Source: JBBQSN01 sp038213835
GTDB lineage: Bacteria > Actinomycetota > Actinomycetes > Actinomycetales > CAWJMD01
Reading direction: 5' to 3'
DNA length: 39,352 nucleotides
Assembly (NCBI GenBank): GCA_038213835.1
Contig: JBBQSN010000004.1
Coordinates: forward strand, 1 to 39,352
Shown here one piece after another: positions 31,675 to 38,639 of this stretch. The notes under the pieces were generated by a model. That model was not told the origin of the DNA. It saw only the letters and a program-made list of their open reading frames with translations, and made no database searches. The position numbers were made by a program, and so were the translations under genes. Position 1 is the first letter of the stretch. The number at the start of each line of letters is the position of its first letter.

Positions 31675-32610
31675 GTGAAGCGGGTGATCGTGGTGGGCGC
31701 GGGCGTCATCGGGCTGTCCTGCGCCGTGCGGCTGGCGGAGGCGGGGTACGACGCGCACGTGCTGGCCCGCGACCTGCCGCTGGAGACCACCTCGGCCGTC
31801 GCCGGCGGGCTCTGGCTGCCGTACCTGGCGCAGCCGGTCGAGAGCGTGAACCGCTGGGGCAGGGCCACCCTGGACGAGCTGACCCGGCTCGCCGCCGACG
31901 AAGCCACCGGCGTCCGGATGACGCCCGGCACACTGCTGCACGGCGCCACCACGCCCCCGCGCCCCAGCTGGGCGACCGGTGGTGACCCCGCGCTGGAGCA
32001 GGTCATCGACCCGCGTCCGGGGTACTCGTCCGGGTGGCGGCTCACGGTCCCCGTGGTCGAGACCACGCGGTACCTGCCGTGGCTGGTCGAGAGGCTCGTC
32101 GCGGCCGGCGGCAGCGTGACCCGGATGCCGCTGCGCGCGTTGCCGCAGCGCGGCGTCGTCGTCAACGCCACCGGGGTCAGCGCCCGGGCGCTGGCGGCCG
32201 ACCCGTCGGTGCACCCCGTACGGGGGCAGGTCGTCGTGGTCCAGGATCCCGGGATCGACGAGTGGTGGTGCGACGAGGACGAGGCGGACGGCCCGCTGTA
32301 CGCGATCCCGCGCGGCGACCACGTGGTGGTCGGCGGCACCGCTGAGGACGGCGAATGGGAGCCGACGCCGGATCCTGCTGTGGCGCAACGGATCCTGGCT
32401 CGTGCTACCGCCGTCGACCCGATGTTGCGGAAGGCTCGCGTCGTCGCGCACCGGGTCGGGCTGCGTCCGGCCCGGCCGCAGGTCAGGCTGGAGACCGTCC
32501 TCCAGGACGAGCGGTCGGTCGTGCACTGCTACGGCCACGGCGGCTCCGGCGTCACGCTCTCGTGGGGCTGCGCCGACGACGTGCTGGCCGAGGTCTCAGC
32601 CCTGGTCTGA
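31675..32610 (+). CDS. D-amino-acid oxidase
   Basis: This flavoenzyme oxidises D-amino acids to 2-oxo acids with formation of hydrogen peroxide and ammonia. The 311 residues have the FAD motif VIVVGAGVIGLSCAVRLAEAG, SAVAGGLWLPYL, VVNATGVSARALA, the substrate region VGLRPARPQVRLE with the Arg that holds the carboxylate, and the C-terminal HCYGHGGSGVTLSWGCA. These match the actinobacterial DAAO group. The length is shorter than the 340-360 of eukaryotic enzymes, as is usual in bacteria. Its 3' end overlaps the convergent histidine phosphatase gene by 15 bp. Confidence 0.92.
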   Translation: MKRVIVVGAGVIGLSCAVRLAEAGYDAHVLARDLPLETTSAVAGGLWLPYLAQPVESVNRWGRATLDELTRLAADEATGVRMTPGTLLHGATTPPRPSWATGGDPALEQVIDPRPGYSSGWRLTVPVVETTRYLPWLVERLVAAGGSVTRMPLRALPQRGVVVNATGVSARALAADPSVHPVRGQVVVVQDPGIDEWWCDEDEADGPLYAIPRGDHVVVGGTAEDGEWEPTPDPAVAQRILARATAVDPMLRKARVVAHRVGLRPARPQVRLETVLQDERSVVHCYGHGGSGVTLSWGCADDVLAEVSALV

Positions 32611-33216
32611 GGGCACGCCGGGCCAGCTCACGAGCGACCACCCGTCCCCGTCGCCGGCCAGCTCGCCCACACCGCAGGTCGGCACGCGGGTGCCCGGCCC
32701 CACCAGCGCGGACGGCGCCCCGCACAGCACGGCGGCCACCAGCGACATCACCCCGCCGTGCGTGACCAGCACCACCGTCTCGCCCCTGTGCCGGTCGGCC
32801 AGGTCCTGCAGCACGGACGAGACCCGTTGCACCACCTCGTGCCCCGTCTCCCCGCCGGGACACCCCACGCGGAGGTCACCGTCGAACCAGGACCGGTAGA
32901 CGCGGTCGACGCCCGCCGGACCGTCGACGGCGCCAGCCAGGTCCCCCACGCGCATCTCGTGTGCGCCGTCGACGACCTCGACCGGCAGGCCCAGGACGTC
33001 CCCCACAGCGGCGGCGGTGTCGCGGGCCCGCACCGCCGTGGACGACCAGACGGTCGCCACGCGCCGCTCTGCCAACGACCGACCCAGCTCCACCGCCTGC
33101 GCCAGACCCCGCGCGGTCAGGGGCCGGTCATCGTCGCTGACCCGGAGCGGGCCGTCCGACACCGCCTCGCCGTGCCGGGCCAGCAGGACCCTGACGGCGC
33201 ACTGGAGGTCGCTCAC
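32596..33216 (-). CDS. histidine phosphatase family (phosphoglycerate mutase-like) protein
   Basis: The 206-aa protein belongs to branch 1 of the histidine phosphatases. It has the phospho-histidine motif LLARHGEA (His15), the basic pocket STAVRARDTAAAVG, PGGETGHEVVQRV, and the second catalytic histidine in VLVTHGGVMSLV. The substrate is unknown. The GTG start at 33216 is the first base group of a GTGAGC that ends the tandem repeat array upstream, so the repeat again supplies the start context. Its stop lies inside the D-amino-acid oxidase gene (15-bp convergent overlap). Confidence 0.88.
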   Translation of the reverse strand: MSDLQCAVRVLLARHGEAVSDGPLRVSDDDRPLTARGLAQAVELGRSLAERRVATVWSSTAVRARDTAAAVGDVLGLPVEVVDGAHEMRVGDLAGAVDGPAGVDRVYRSWFDGDLRVGCPGGETGHEVVQRVSSVLQDLADRHRGETVVLVTHGGVMSLVAAVLCGAPSALVGPGTRVPTCGVGELAGDGDGWSLVSWPGVPSDQG

Positions 33217-33402
33217 GTCTCGTGCCTCGCCGTGGCGTGCGCGCTGTGCCGGATGGTTCGCTCGCTCCGCTCGCTCACGGCTCGTCCCTCGCCGTGGCGT
33301 GCGCGCTGTGCCAGATGGTTCGCTCGCTCCGCTCGCTCACGGCTCGTGCCTCGCCGTGGCGTGCGCGCTGTGCCAGATGGTTCGCTCGCTCCGCTCGCTC
33401 AC
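33211..33402 (-). repeat. three tandem 62-bp copies of the intercistronic element
   Basis: Units at 33219-33280, 33281-33342 and 33343-33404 are almost identical, differing at only a few positions. Read on the minus strand each runs from GTGAGCGAGCGGAGCGAGCG through GGCACAGCGCGC and CACGGCGAGG to the next GTGAGC. The last GTGAGC is the start of the histidine phosphatase. The array occupies nearly all of the 201 bp between that gene and the DeoR regulator. Confidence 0.9.
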
Positions 33403-33417
33403 CGGACACCCTCCACG

Positions 33418-34263
33418 TCAGGCCAGCAGGACCTCGACGCCGGCCTCGCGCAGCGGACCGACGTGGGCGTCGGACGCGTCGCGGTCGGTGACCAGGACGT
33501 CGATGGCGTCGGAGTCGCAGATCCGGGCGAAGGCCCGCTGGCCGAGCTTCGGGGACGCGGCCACCACGATCGCCCGCTTGGACCGGCGCACCATCTCGGC
33601 GTTGATGCCGGCCTCCCCCTCGTGCTGGGCCGACGCGCCGTCCTGGAACGAGAAGCCGTCCACGCCGAGCACCATGGTGTCGATCCAGAGTTGTTCCAGC
33701 ACCAGCGCCGCGAGCGGGCCGGTGAGCTCGTACGACTTCTGGCGGGCCACCCCGCCGAGGGTCACGGTGCGTACGTGCGGCCGCAGCACCATCTCGGTGG
33801 CGATGTTGAGCGCGTTGGTGACCACCGTGATCGCCGGCCGCACGCTGGTGGCGGCGAGGTCGGCCCGGGCCGCGAGCCGACGCGCCACGGCGGAGGTGGT
33901 GGTGCCGCCGTTGAACGCCACGACGCTGCCCTCTTCGAGCAGGTCGCAGGCGAGCGAGGCGATCCGCTCCTTGGCCCCGCCGTCCTGACCGCGGTAGCGC
34001 GCGGGCAGGTCGTAGGCGACGGCGGAGGCGACGATGCCGCCGTGCGTGCGGGTGACGAGCTGCTGGTCGGCCAGGGCGAGGAAGTCGCGACGGATCGTGG
34101 CGCCGGAGACGCCCAGTCGCTCGACCGCGTCGGTCACCGACAGCCGCCCGGTCCGGGCGACGACGTCGAGCAGCGCCTGCCACCGGCGCGACCGGTCGAG
34201 CGGCTGGTCCAGGGCCGGTTCGTCGTCCGTCTCGGACGGGTCGTCCATGGCCGTGCTGCTCAT
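33418..34263 (-). CDS. DeoR family transcriptional regulator
   Basis: The 281-aa repressor has an N-terminal DeoR helix-turn-helix (RWQALLDVVARTGRLSVTDAVERLGVSGATIRRDFLAL, then THGG) and a C-terminal sugar-phosphate-sensing domain (FNGGTTTSAVARRL, VTNALNIATEM, LGVDGFSFQDG, VVAASPKLGQRAF). Such regulators control sugar and amino-sugar genes and respond to phosphorylated sugars. The ATG at 34263 has GGAGG nine bases upstream. It lies downstream of the transporter genes in the same direction (55-bp gap), so it is probably the last gene of the amino-sugar unit and a candidate controller of it. The direct repeats at 37656-37697 are possible binding sites. Confidence 0.9.
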   Translation of the reverse strand: MSSTAMDDPSETDDEPALDQPLDRSRRWQALLDVVARTGRLSVTDAVERLGVSGATIRRDFLALADQQLVTRTHGGIVASAVAYDLPARYRGQDGGAKERIASLACDLLEEGSVVAFNGGTTTSAVARRLAARADLAATSVRPAITVVTNALNIATEMVLRPHVRTVTLGGVARQKSYELTGPLAALVLEQLWIDTMVLGVDGFSFQDGASAQHEGEAGINAEMVRRSKRAIVVAASPKLGQRAFARICDSDAIDVLVTDRDASDAHVGPLREAGVEVLLA

Positions 34264-34318
34264 GCTGGCGATCCTCCCAGGGAACGGACGCGACGACCCG
34301 CGCGGACCGGCCGGTGGA

Positions 34319-35215
34319 CTACTTCAGCGTCCCGCTGGTGAGCCCGGACTGGATCTGCCGGTAGAAGACGACGTAGACGATGACGACGGGAAGCATCGCG
34401 ATCGCCAGCGCCGCGAACATCGCGCCCCAGTCGTTCTCGTACCGCTGGCTGGCGAGCAGCGTCGCGATCCCCTGCGCCAGGACGGGTTTCTGGGCGGACA
34501 GGAACGACGGCAGGACGAACTGGTTGAACTGCCCGAGGACGTTGAACACGCCGATGCTCAGCAGGCCCGGCTTGGCCATCGGCAGCATCACCCGGAAGAA
34601 CGTGGACGTGTGCGAGCAGCCGTCGAGCACGGCGGCCTCGGCGATCGAGCGCGGCAGGGTGCGGAAGAAGGCGTGCATGAAGAACACCGTGAACGGTAGC
34701 GAGTAGGCCGTGTAGACGAGGATCAGCCCGCGGTAGGTCGAGAGCATGCCCAGGTTCTGCACCACGTAGAACAGCGGCACGATCGCGAGGAAGACGGGGA
34801 ACATCATCCCGGCGGCGAACAGGTAGTAGACCAGCCGGTTCCCGGGGAACTCGTACCGCGCCAGCACGTAGGCGACCATCGAGCCGAGCAGCATGGTCAG
34901 CAGGACACCGCCGGTGACCACCACCACGCTGTTGAGCAGGTACTCCCCCACGCCCTTGTCCCAGGCGTTCGCGTAGTTCCCCCACCGCGCCGTCTCGGGC
35001 AGGCCCCAGGGATCACCGAAGATCTCCCGCGTCGTCTTGGTCGAGGCAATCAGCGCCCAGCCGAACGGCAGCACCACGGTGGCGGTCCAGAGGGCGAGCA
35101 CCAGGTGCGACGCGAGGTTCGCGCCCCCGCCCGCGCTGCCGCGGGCGGCGCGCACCGGTCGGTCGGGCCCGTCGTCCACCGTCGTCCCGGTGGGCGGTCC
35201 GGTCGTCACGGCCAT
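34319..35215 (-). CDS. carbohydrate ABC transporter permease, NgcG-like
   Basis: This is one of two permeases of an amino-sugar importer, 298 aa with about six membrane helices after a soluble head of about 30 residues. Typical of CUT1 MalG-type permeases are the first-helix region ALWTATVVLPFGWALIAS, the long periplasmic loop, and the coupling motif RSIAEAAVLDGCSHTSTFFRVMLPMAKPGLLS. The second half (QFNQFVLPSFLS) resembles NgcG/DasC proteins for N-acetylglucosamine and chitobiose. ATG 35215 is 31 bp after the NgcF-like gene. There is no ATPase gene nearby, as is usual for NgcEFG systems. Confidence 0.85.
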   Translation of the reverse strand: MAVTTGPPTGTTVDDGPDRPVRAARGSAGGGANLASHLVLALWTATVVLPFGWALIASTKTTREIFGDPWGLPETARWGNYANAWDKGVGEYLLNSVVVVTGGVLLTMLLGSMVAYVLARYEFPGNRLVYYLFAAGMMFPVFLAIVPLFYVVQNLGMLSTYRGLILVYTAYSLPFTVFFMHAFFRTLPRSIAEAAVLDGCSHTSTFFRVMLPMAKPGLLSIGVFNVLGQFNQFVLPSFLSAQKPVLAQGIATLLASQRYENDWGAMFAALAIAMLPVVIVYVVFYRQIQSGLTSGTLK

Positions 35216-35246
35216 GTCGTCACCTGCCTCCTCGTCCGGCTCATGC

Positions 35247-36158
35247 TCAGTACTCGATCTGCTCGCGGCGGGTGATCCGCAGCATGATGGCGGCGATCAC
35301 GAGGGTCGCGAAGAACAGCACGACCCCCATCGCGGACGCGTACCCGGCCTGCCCGAACTGGAAGCCGTTGCTGGCGATCTGCAGCGCGATCACCTGGGTG
35401 GAGTTGTCGGGGCCACCCGGGCCGGCGGTCATCACGGCCACCAGCGCGTAGGCGTCCAGGGCGAGGATCGCGAGGTAGACCCACGAGGTCTGGATCGTGT
35501 CCCACAGCAGCGGGATGGTGATCCGGGTGAAGGTCGCCACCCGACCGGCGCCGTCGATGAGCGCGGCCTCGAAGACGTCGCGCGGGATCGAGGTCATCGC
35601 CGCGTTGAACAGCACGAGGTAGAAACCCACGCTGCCCCAGACCATCACCCAGACCACGCACCACAGAGCGATGTCCGGGTTGGCCAGGAACCGCGACGGC
35701 TCGAGGCCGAGGACCCCCAGCACCGAGTTGAGCAGGCCGTCCGAGGTCGGCGACATGATCACCGACCAGATGACCGCGATGACCGGCACCGACAGCACCT
35801 GCGGCATGAAGAAGACGAGCTTGTAGAAGTCCGAGCCGCGCACCCCCCGCACGCCGGCGGCACCTACACGCCCACCGACGTTGAGCAGGAACGCGTACAG
35901 CAGCGCCAGCGCGATGGTGACGACCGGCACCACGACCAGCAGCAGGACGTTGTTGCGGATCGCCCGCAGGAAGACCGAGTCGTCCGCGAGCCGGCGGAAG
36001 TTCTCCAGCCCCACGAACTCGAACTCGGGCGAGACGCCCGTCCAGTTCGTCAGCGAGTAGTAGAAGGCCTGGACGAACGGCGAGATGACGAAGACGCCGT
36101 ACAGCGCCAGGGGAACGACGAGGAAGCCGACCACGAAGCGGTACCTGCCGTGCTGCAT
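35247..36158 (-). CDS. carbohydrate ABC transporter permease, NgcF-like
   Basis: The 303-aa MalF-type permease starts with MQHGRYRFVVGFLVVPLALYGVFVISPFVQAFYYSLTNW and has a coupling motif PRDVFEAALIDGAGRVATFTRITIPLLWDT. The segment YSLTNWTGVSPEFEFVGLENFRRL is typical of CUT1 permeases, and the neighbour genes point to N-acetylglucosamine or chitobiose. ATG 36158 is preferred over an in-frame start 51 bases upstream because GAGGAGG lies eight bases before it and the protein then begins directly before the first membrane helix. It is 67 bp downstream of the binding-protein gene. Confidence 0.85.
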   Translation of the reverse strand: MQHGRYRFVVGFLVVPLALYGVFVISPFVQAFYYSLTNWTGVSPEFEFVGLENFRRLADDSVFLRAIRNNVLLLVVVPVVTIALALLYAFLLNVGGRVGAAGVRGVRGSDFYKLVFFMPQVLSVPVIAVIWSVIMSPTSDGLLNSVLGVLGLEPSRFLANPDIALWCVVWVMVWGSVGFYLVLFNAAMTSIPRDVFEAALIDGAGRVATFTRITIPLLWDTIQTSWVYLAILALDAYALVAVMTAGPGGPDNSTQVIALQIASNGFQFGQAGYASAMGVVLFFATLVIAAIMLRITRREQIEY

Positions 36159-36225
36159 CGGGTCGTCCTCCTCGTCGTCCTCGGGTGTGGTTCGGCGAGC
36201 CGGCGGCATCAGGCCGCCGCGGGCG

Positions 36226-37638
36226 TCAGCCCCGGGTGCGCTTGTTCGTCGTCGGGTCGGCGGCGGCCTCGTCAGCCGCCTTCTGGGCGGCGTCGCAGAA
36301 CCCGGTGGCGTCGAGCCGGCCCGCGGCCAGCTCGGCCACGGCCGACTGGATCTTCGGGTCCATCGGCGTGTACCAGACGTCGTAGTAGTAGTTCCAGTTG
36401 TCGTCGCCGCCGGACTCCACCAGCGCCTGCACCGACGCTGCGGCCGGCGTCAGGTCGAGACCGCCGACGGCGTCCTTGACGACGGTGGGCGCCGCGGTGA
36501 GCTCGGTGAACTTCGCCGCGCCCTCCTTCGACAGCATGATCCGCAGGAACTCCATGCCGCCGGCCACGTTCTTGGCCTTGGAGGGGACGATGAACGCCTC
36601 GGCCGCGCTGATCCGGGTGGAGCCGTACGGCAGCTTCGCTCCGTCCAGGAGAGGGGTCGGCGCGACGGTGGTGACGAACTCCGCCGGGGCGACGCTCTTC
36701 TGCTCGTTCTCGAGCCACGACCCGCACGGGATGAAGGCGGCCTTGCCCTCGTTCCAGGCGGTCTGGGACTGGATGTGGTCCAGGCCCTCGGTGCCGTCGA
36801 GCATGTAGCCCTTGCCCTTGACCTCGGCCAGCGCCTCGGCCGCAGCCACCATCGACTCGCTCTTCCAGGCGTCCGGTTCCAACGAGTCGATCGCGAAGGC
36901 GACCTCCTGGCCACCGTGCTTGACCGCGAGGTCCATCAGGAACTGCTGGATGTAGTACGGGTACTTGCCCTGGTGCGCCATCGGCGCGATGCCGGCGCCC
37001 TTGATCTCCTCGCACAGGGCCATGAAGTCGGCCCAGGTCTCGGGCAGCGCCCAGCCCTTGGAGTCGAACAGCGCCTGGTCGTACCACATCCCGTAGCACT
37101 CGAGCGCGTAGTTGAGCACGAGCGGCTTGTCGTCGTAGAGGCCCGCCTCGATGGCCACGGGCAGCACGCCGTCGCGCACGCTGCCGCCGTCGATGGACTC
37201 GGCGTCGAACAGCGCGGTCAGGTCGGAGAGCTGGCCGGTGTCGGCGAGCGTGGAGATCGGCAGCTTCTCGGCACCGGAGTTGTCGATGACGTCCGGCGGG
37301 TTGCCGCCGTTGAAGCGCGGCTGCAGCTGCTGGCGGATGTCGGTGATGCCCGCATGGGTGATCTCGGCGTCGGCGAACTGCTTCTTGTAGAGCTCCTCGT
37401 GGAACTTGGCGTAGTCGTCGCCGTAGCCGCCCTTGAAGATGACGACGTCGAGCGGTGCGTCGGGGGCGACGCCGAACGGGTTGTCGGCGCTGACCTCGCC
37501 CTCGCCGGTGGAGGCCCCACCGCTGCTCCCGCCGCTGGCGCAGGCGGACAGGGTGCCTGCCCCGCCCGCTGCCAGGACCGACGCGAGGACGGCGCGCTGC
37601 ATGAAGACCCGGCGTGAGTGCTCGTTCGGCAAAGACAT
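36226..37638 (-). CDS. ngcE: amino-sugar-binding lipoprotein, NgcE-like
   Basis: This 470-aa substrate-binding lipoprotein has a twin-arginine motif (SRRVFMQ, Arg 9-10), a hydrophobic stretch and the lipobox LSAC (Cys33). The mature part matches the NgcE type of N-acetylglucosamine/N,N'-diacetylchitobiose-binding proteins, with GVAPDAPLDVVIFKGGYGDDY, GGNPPDVIDNSG, GMWYDQALFDSKGW and VPSKAKNVAGGMEFLRIML. It delivers the sugar to the two permeases. The ATG at 37638 has AAGGAG six bases upstream. Direct repeats with a 14-bp period lie between this gene and the SIS gene. The sugar specificity is inferred from the family and the neighbours. Confidence 0.85.
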   Translation of the reverse strand: MSLPNEHSRRVFMQRAVLASVLAAGGAGTLSACASGGSSGGASTGEGEVSADNPFGVAPDAPLDVVIFKGGYGDDYAKFHEELYKKQFADAEITHAGITDIRQQLQPRFNGGNPPDVIDNSGAEKLPISTLADTGQLSDLTALFDAESIDGGSVRDGVLPVAIEAGLYDDKPLVLNYALECYGMWYDQALFDSKGWALPETWADFMALCEEIKGAGIAPMAHQGKYPYYIQQFLMDLAVKHGGQEVAFAIDSLEPDAWKSESMVAAAEALAEVKGKGYMLDGTEGLDHIQSQTAWNEGKAAFIPCGSWLENEQKSVAPAEFVTTVAPTPLLDGAKLPYGSTRISAAEAFIVPSKAKNVAGGMEFLRIMLSKEGAAKFTELTAAPTVVKDAVGGLDLTPAAASVQALVESGGDDNWNYYYDVWYTPMDPKIQSAVAELAAGRLDATGFCDAAQKAADEAAADPTTNKRTRG

Positions 37639-37655
37639 CCTGTGCTCCTTCGGAT

Positions 37656-37697
37656 CTGACCTGCTGGGACTGACCTGCTGGGACTGACCTGTTCTGG
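37656..37697. promoter_or_regulatory. three direct repeats with a 14-bp period upstream of ngcE
   Basis: CTGACCTGCTGGGA occurs twice in tandem and is followed by the related CTGACCTGTTCTGG. On the minus strand the core is AGGTCA with an exact 14-bp period. It lies 18-59 bases upstream of the ngcE start and downstream of the SIS stop. It looks like an operator array. Confidence 0.65.
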
Positions 37698-37719
37698 TGC
37701 TGCGGCGGGGGTGGCCTGC

Positions 37720-38484
37720 TCAGGCGGTGCGTCGCAACCTTCCTGCGTACCGGTCCTCCAGCGCCCGGTTGTGTGCGTCGCCCTCGGGGACGTTGGCGGA
37801 CAGGTAGACGGGTGGGACGACGCCGTTCTCGAGCAGGCGACGCACCACCTCGGCGACCACCAGCTGCGCGAGCAGCGCGCCGGTGATCGAGGAGACGGCG
37901 CACACGGACCCGCCGCCGGGCAGGTCCAGGATCGAGTCGCCGTACGGGGCGCCGTTGTCCAGCACGACGTCGGCGACGTCGCGCAGCCTCAGTCCCGACG
38001 GGTGCCGCGAGGGCACCTGGTCGGTCTGCGTGAGCGAGGTGACGGCGACCACCGCGTGGCCGTGCTCGCGGGCGATCCGGGCCAGCTCGACGGTGGAGCC
38101 GTTCACGCCGGAGTTGGAGGCCACCACGAACACGTCGGCTGGTGACGGTCCGGCCAGCTCGTACAGGCGGGCTGCCAGCGCAGGGTCGCGCTCGATGGTG
38201 CCGTCGGCCAGCACCGAGGGATGCGCACCGCCGTGGATCACGATGTCGCGCAGCGCGATCCGGTTCGTCGGGACGAGTCCGCCGGCCCGGCCCGAGAACT
38301 CCATCGCCAGCGCCTCGGAGTGGCCGGTACCGAAGGCCTGGACGAGCCCACCGGCCCGCACCGCACCGGCGATCAGCTCGGCGGCCCGCTGGACGCCCTG
38401 CTCCGAGCTCGCCACGACCCGGTCGAGCAGCGGACGCAGGGCCTCGACGTAGGCCTGGGCGCTGACACCGGTACCGGTGGCCAC
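37720..38484 (-). CDS. SIS-domain sugar isomerase/phosphosugar-binding protein
   Basis: The 254-aa protein has a sugar isomerase (SIS) fold: VQAFGTGHSEALAMEFSGRAGGL, FVVASNSGVNGSTVELARIAREHGHAVVAVTSL and a C-terminal VVRRLLENGVVPPVYLSANVPEGDAHNRALEDRY. These match the UPF0309/'sugar isomerase domain' proteins found with amino-sugar transporters; they are thought to bind or isomerise phosphosugars. The GTG at 38484 has GGAGGGGAG five bases upstream. It heads the leftward set SIS-ngcE-ngcF-ngcG-deoR and diverges from the kinase gene across about 155 bp. Confidence 0.85.
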   Translation of the reverse strand: MATGTGVSAQAYVEALRPLLDRVVASSEQGVQRAAELIAGAVRAGGLVQAFGTGHSEALAMEFSGRAGGLVPTNRIALRDIVIHGGAHPSVLADGTIERDPALAARLYELAGPSPADVFVVASNSGVNGSTVELARIAREHGHAVVAVTSLTQTDQVPSRHPSGLRLRDVADVVLDNGAPYGDSILDLPGGGSVCAVSSITGALLAQLVVAEVVRRLLENGVVPPVYLSANVPEGDAHNRALEDRYAGRLRRTA

Positions 38485-38563
38485 GGCCGCTCCCCTCCCG
38501 GCCGACGGGCGGCCGTCTCGTGGCGTGCGCACCCCGTTCGGACGCGCCTCAGGCCCCGCTCCG

Positions 38564-38583
38564 GACCTGTCGACGGCGACCGT
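38564..38583. promoter_or_regulatory. possible second 14-bp-period operator before the kinase gene
   Basis: GACCTG at 38564 and GACCGT at 38578 are 14 bp apart and match the core GACCTG of the repeats at 37656-37697 exactly or with two changes. They overlap a possible -10 hexamer TAGCGT (38583-38588). Only weak evidence on its own. Confidence 0.35.
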
Positions 38584-38639
38584 AGCGTGATTGAATGCGT
38601 GCGTCCAGAGGCGTGGGCGATCACAAGGGAGCGTGAAAC

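Noticed and set aside
33219..33404. CRISPR array or coding repeat
   Set aside because: The 62-bp units are contiguous without variable spacers, no cas gene is near, and the period is not a multiple of three.
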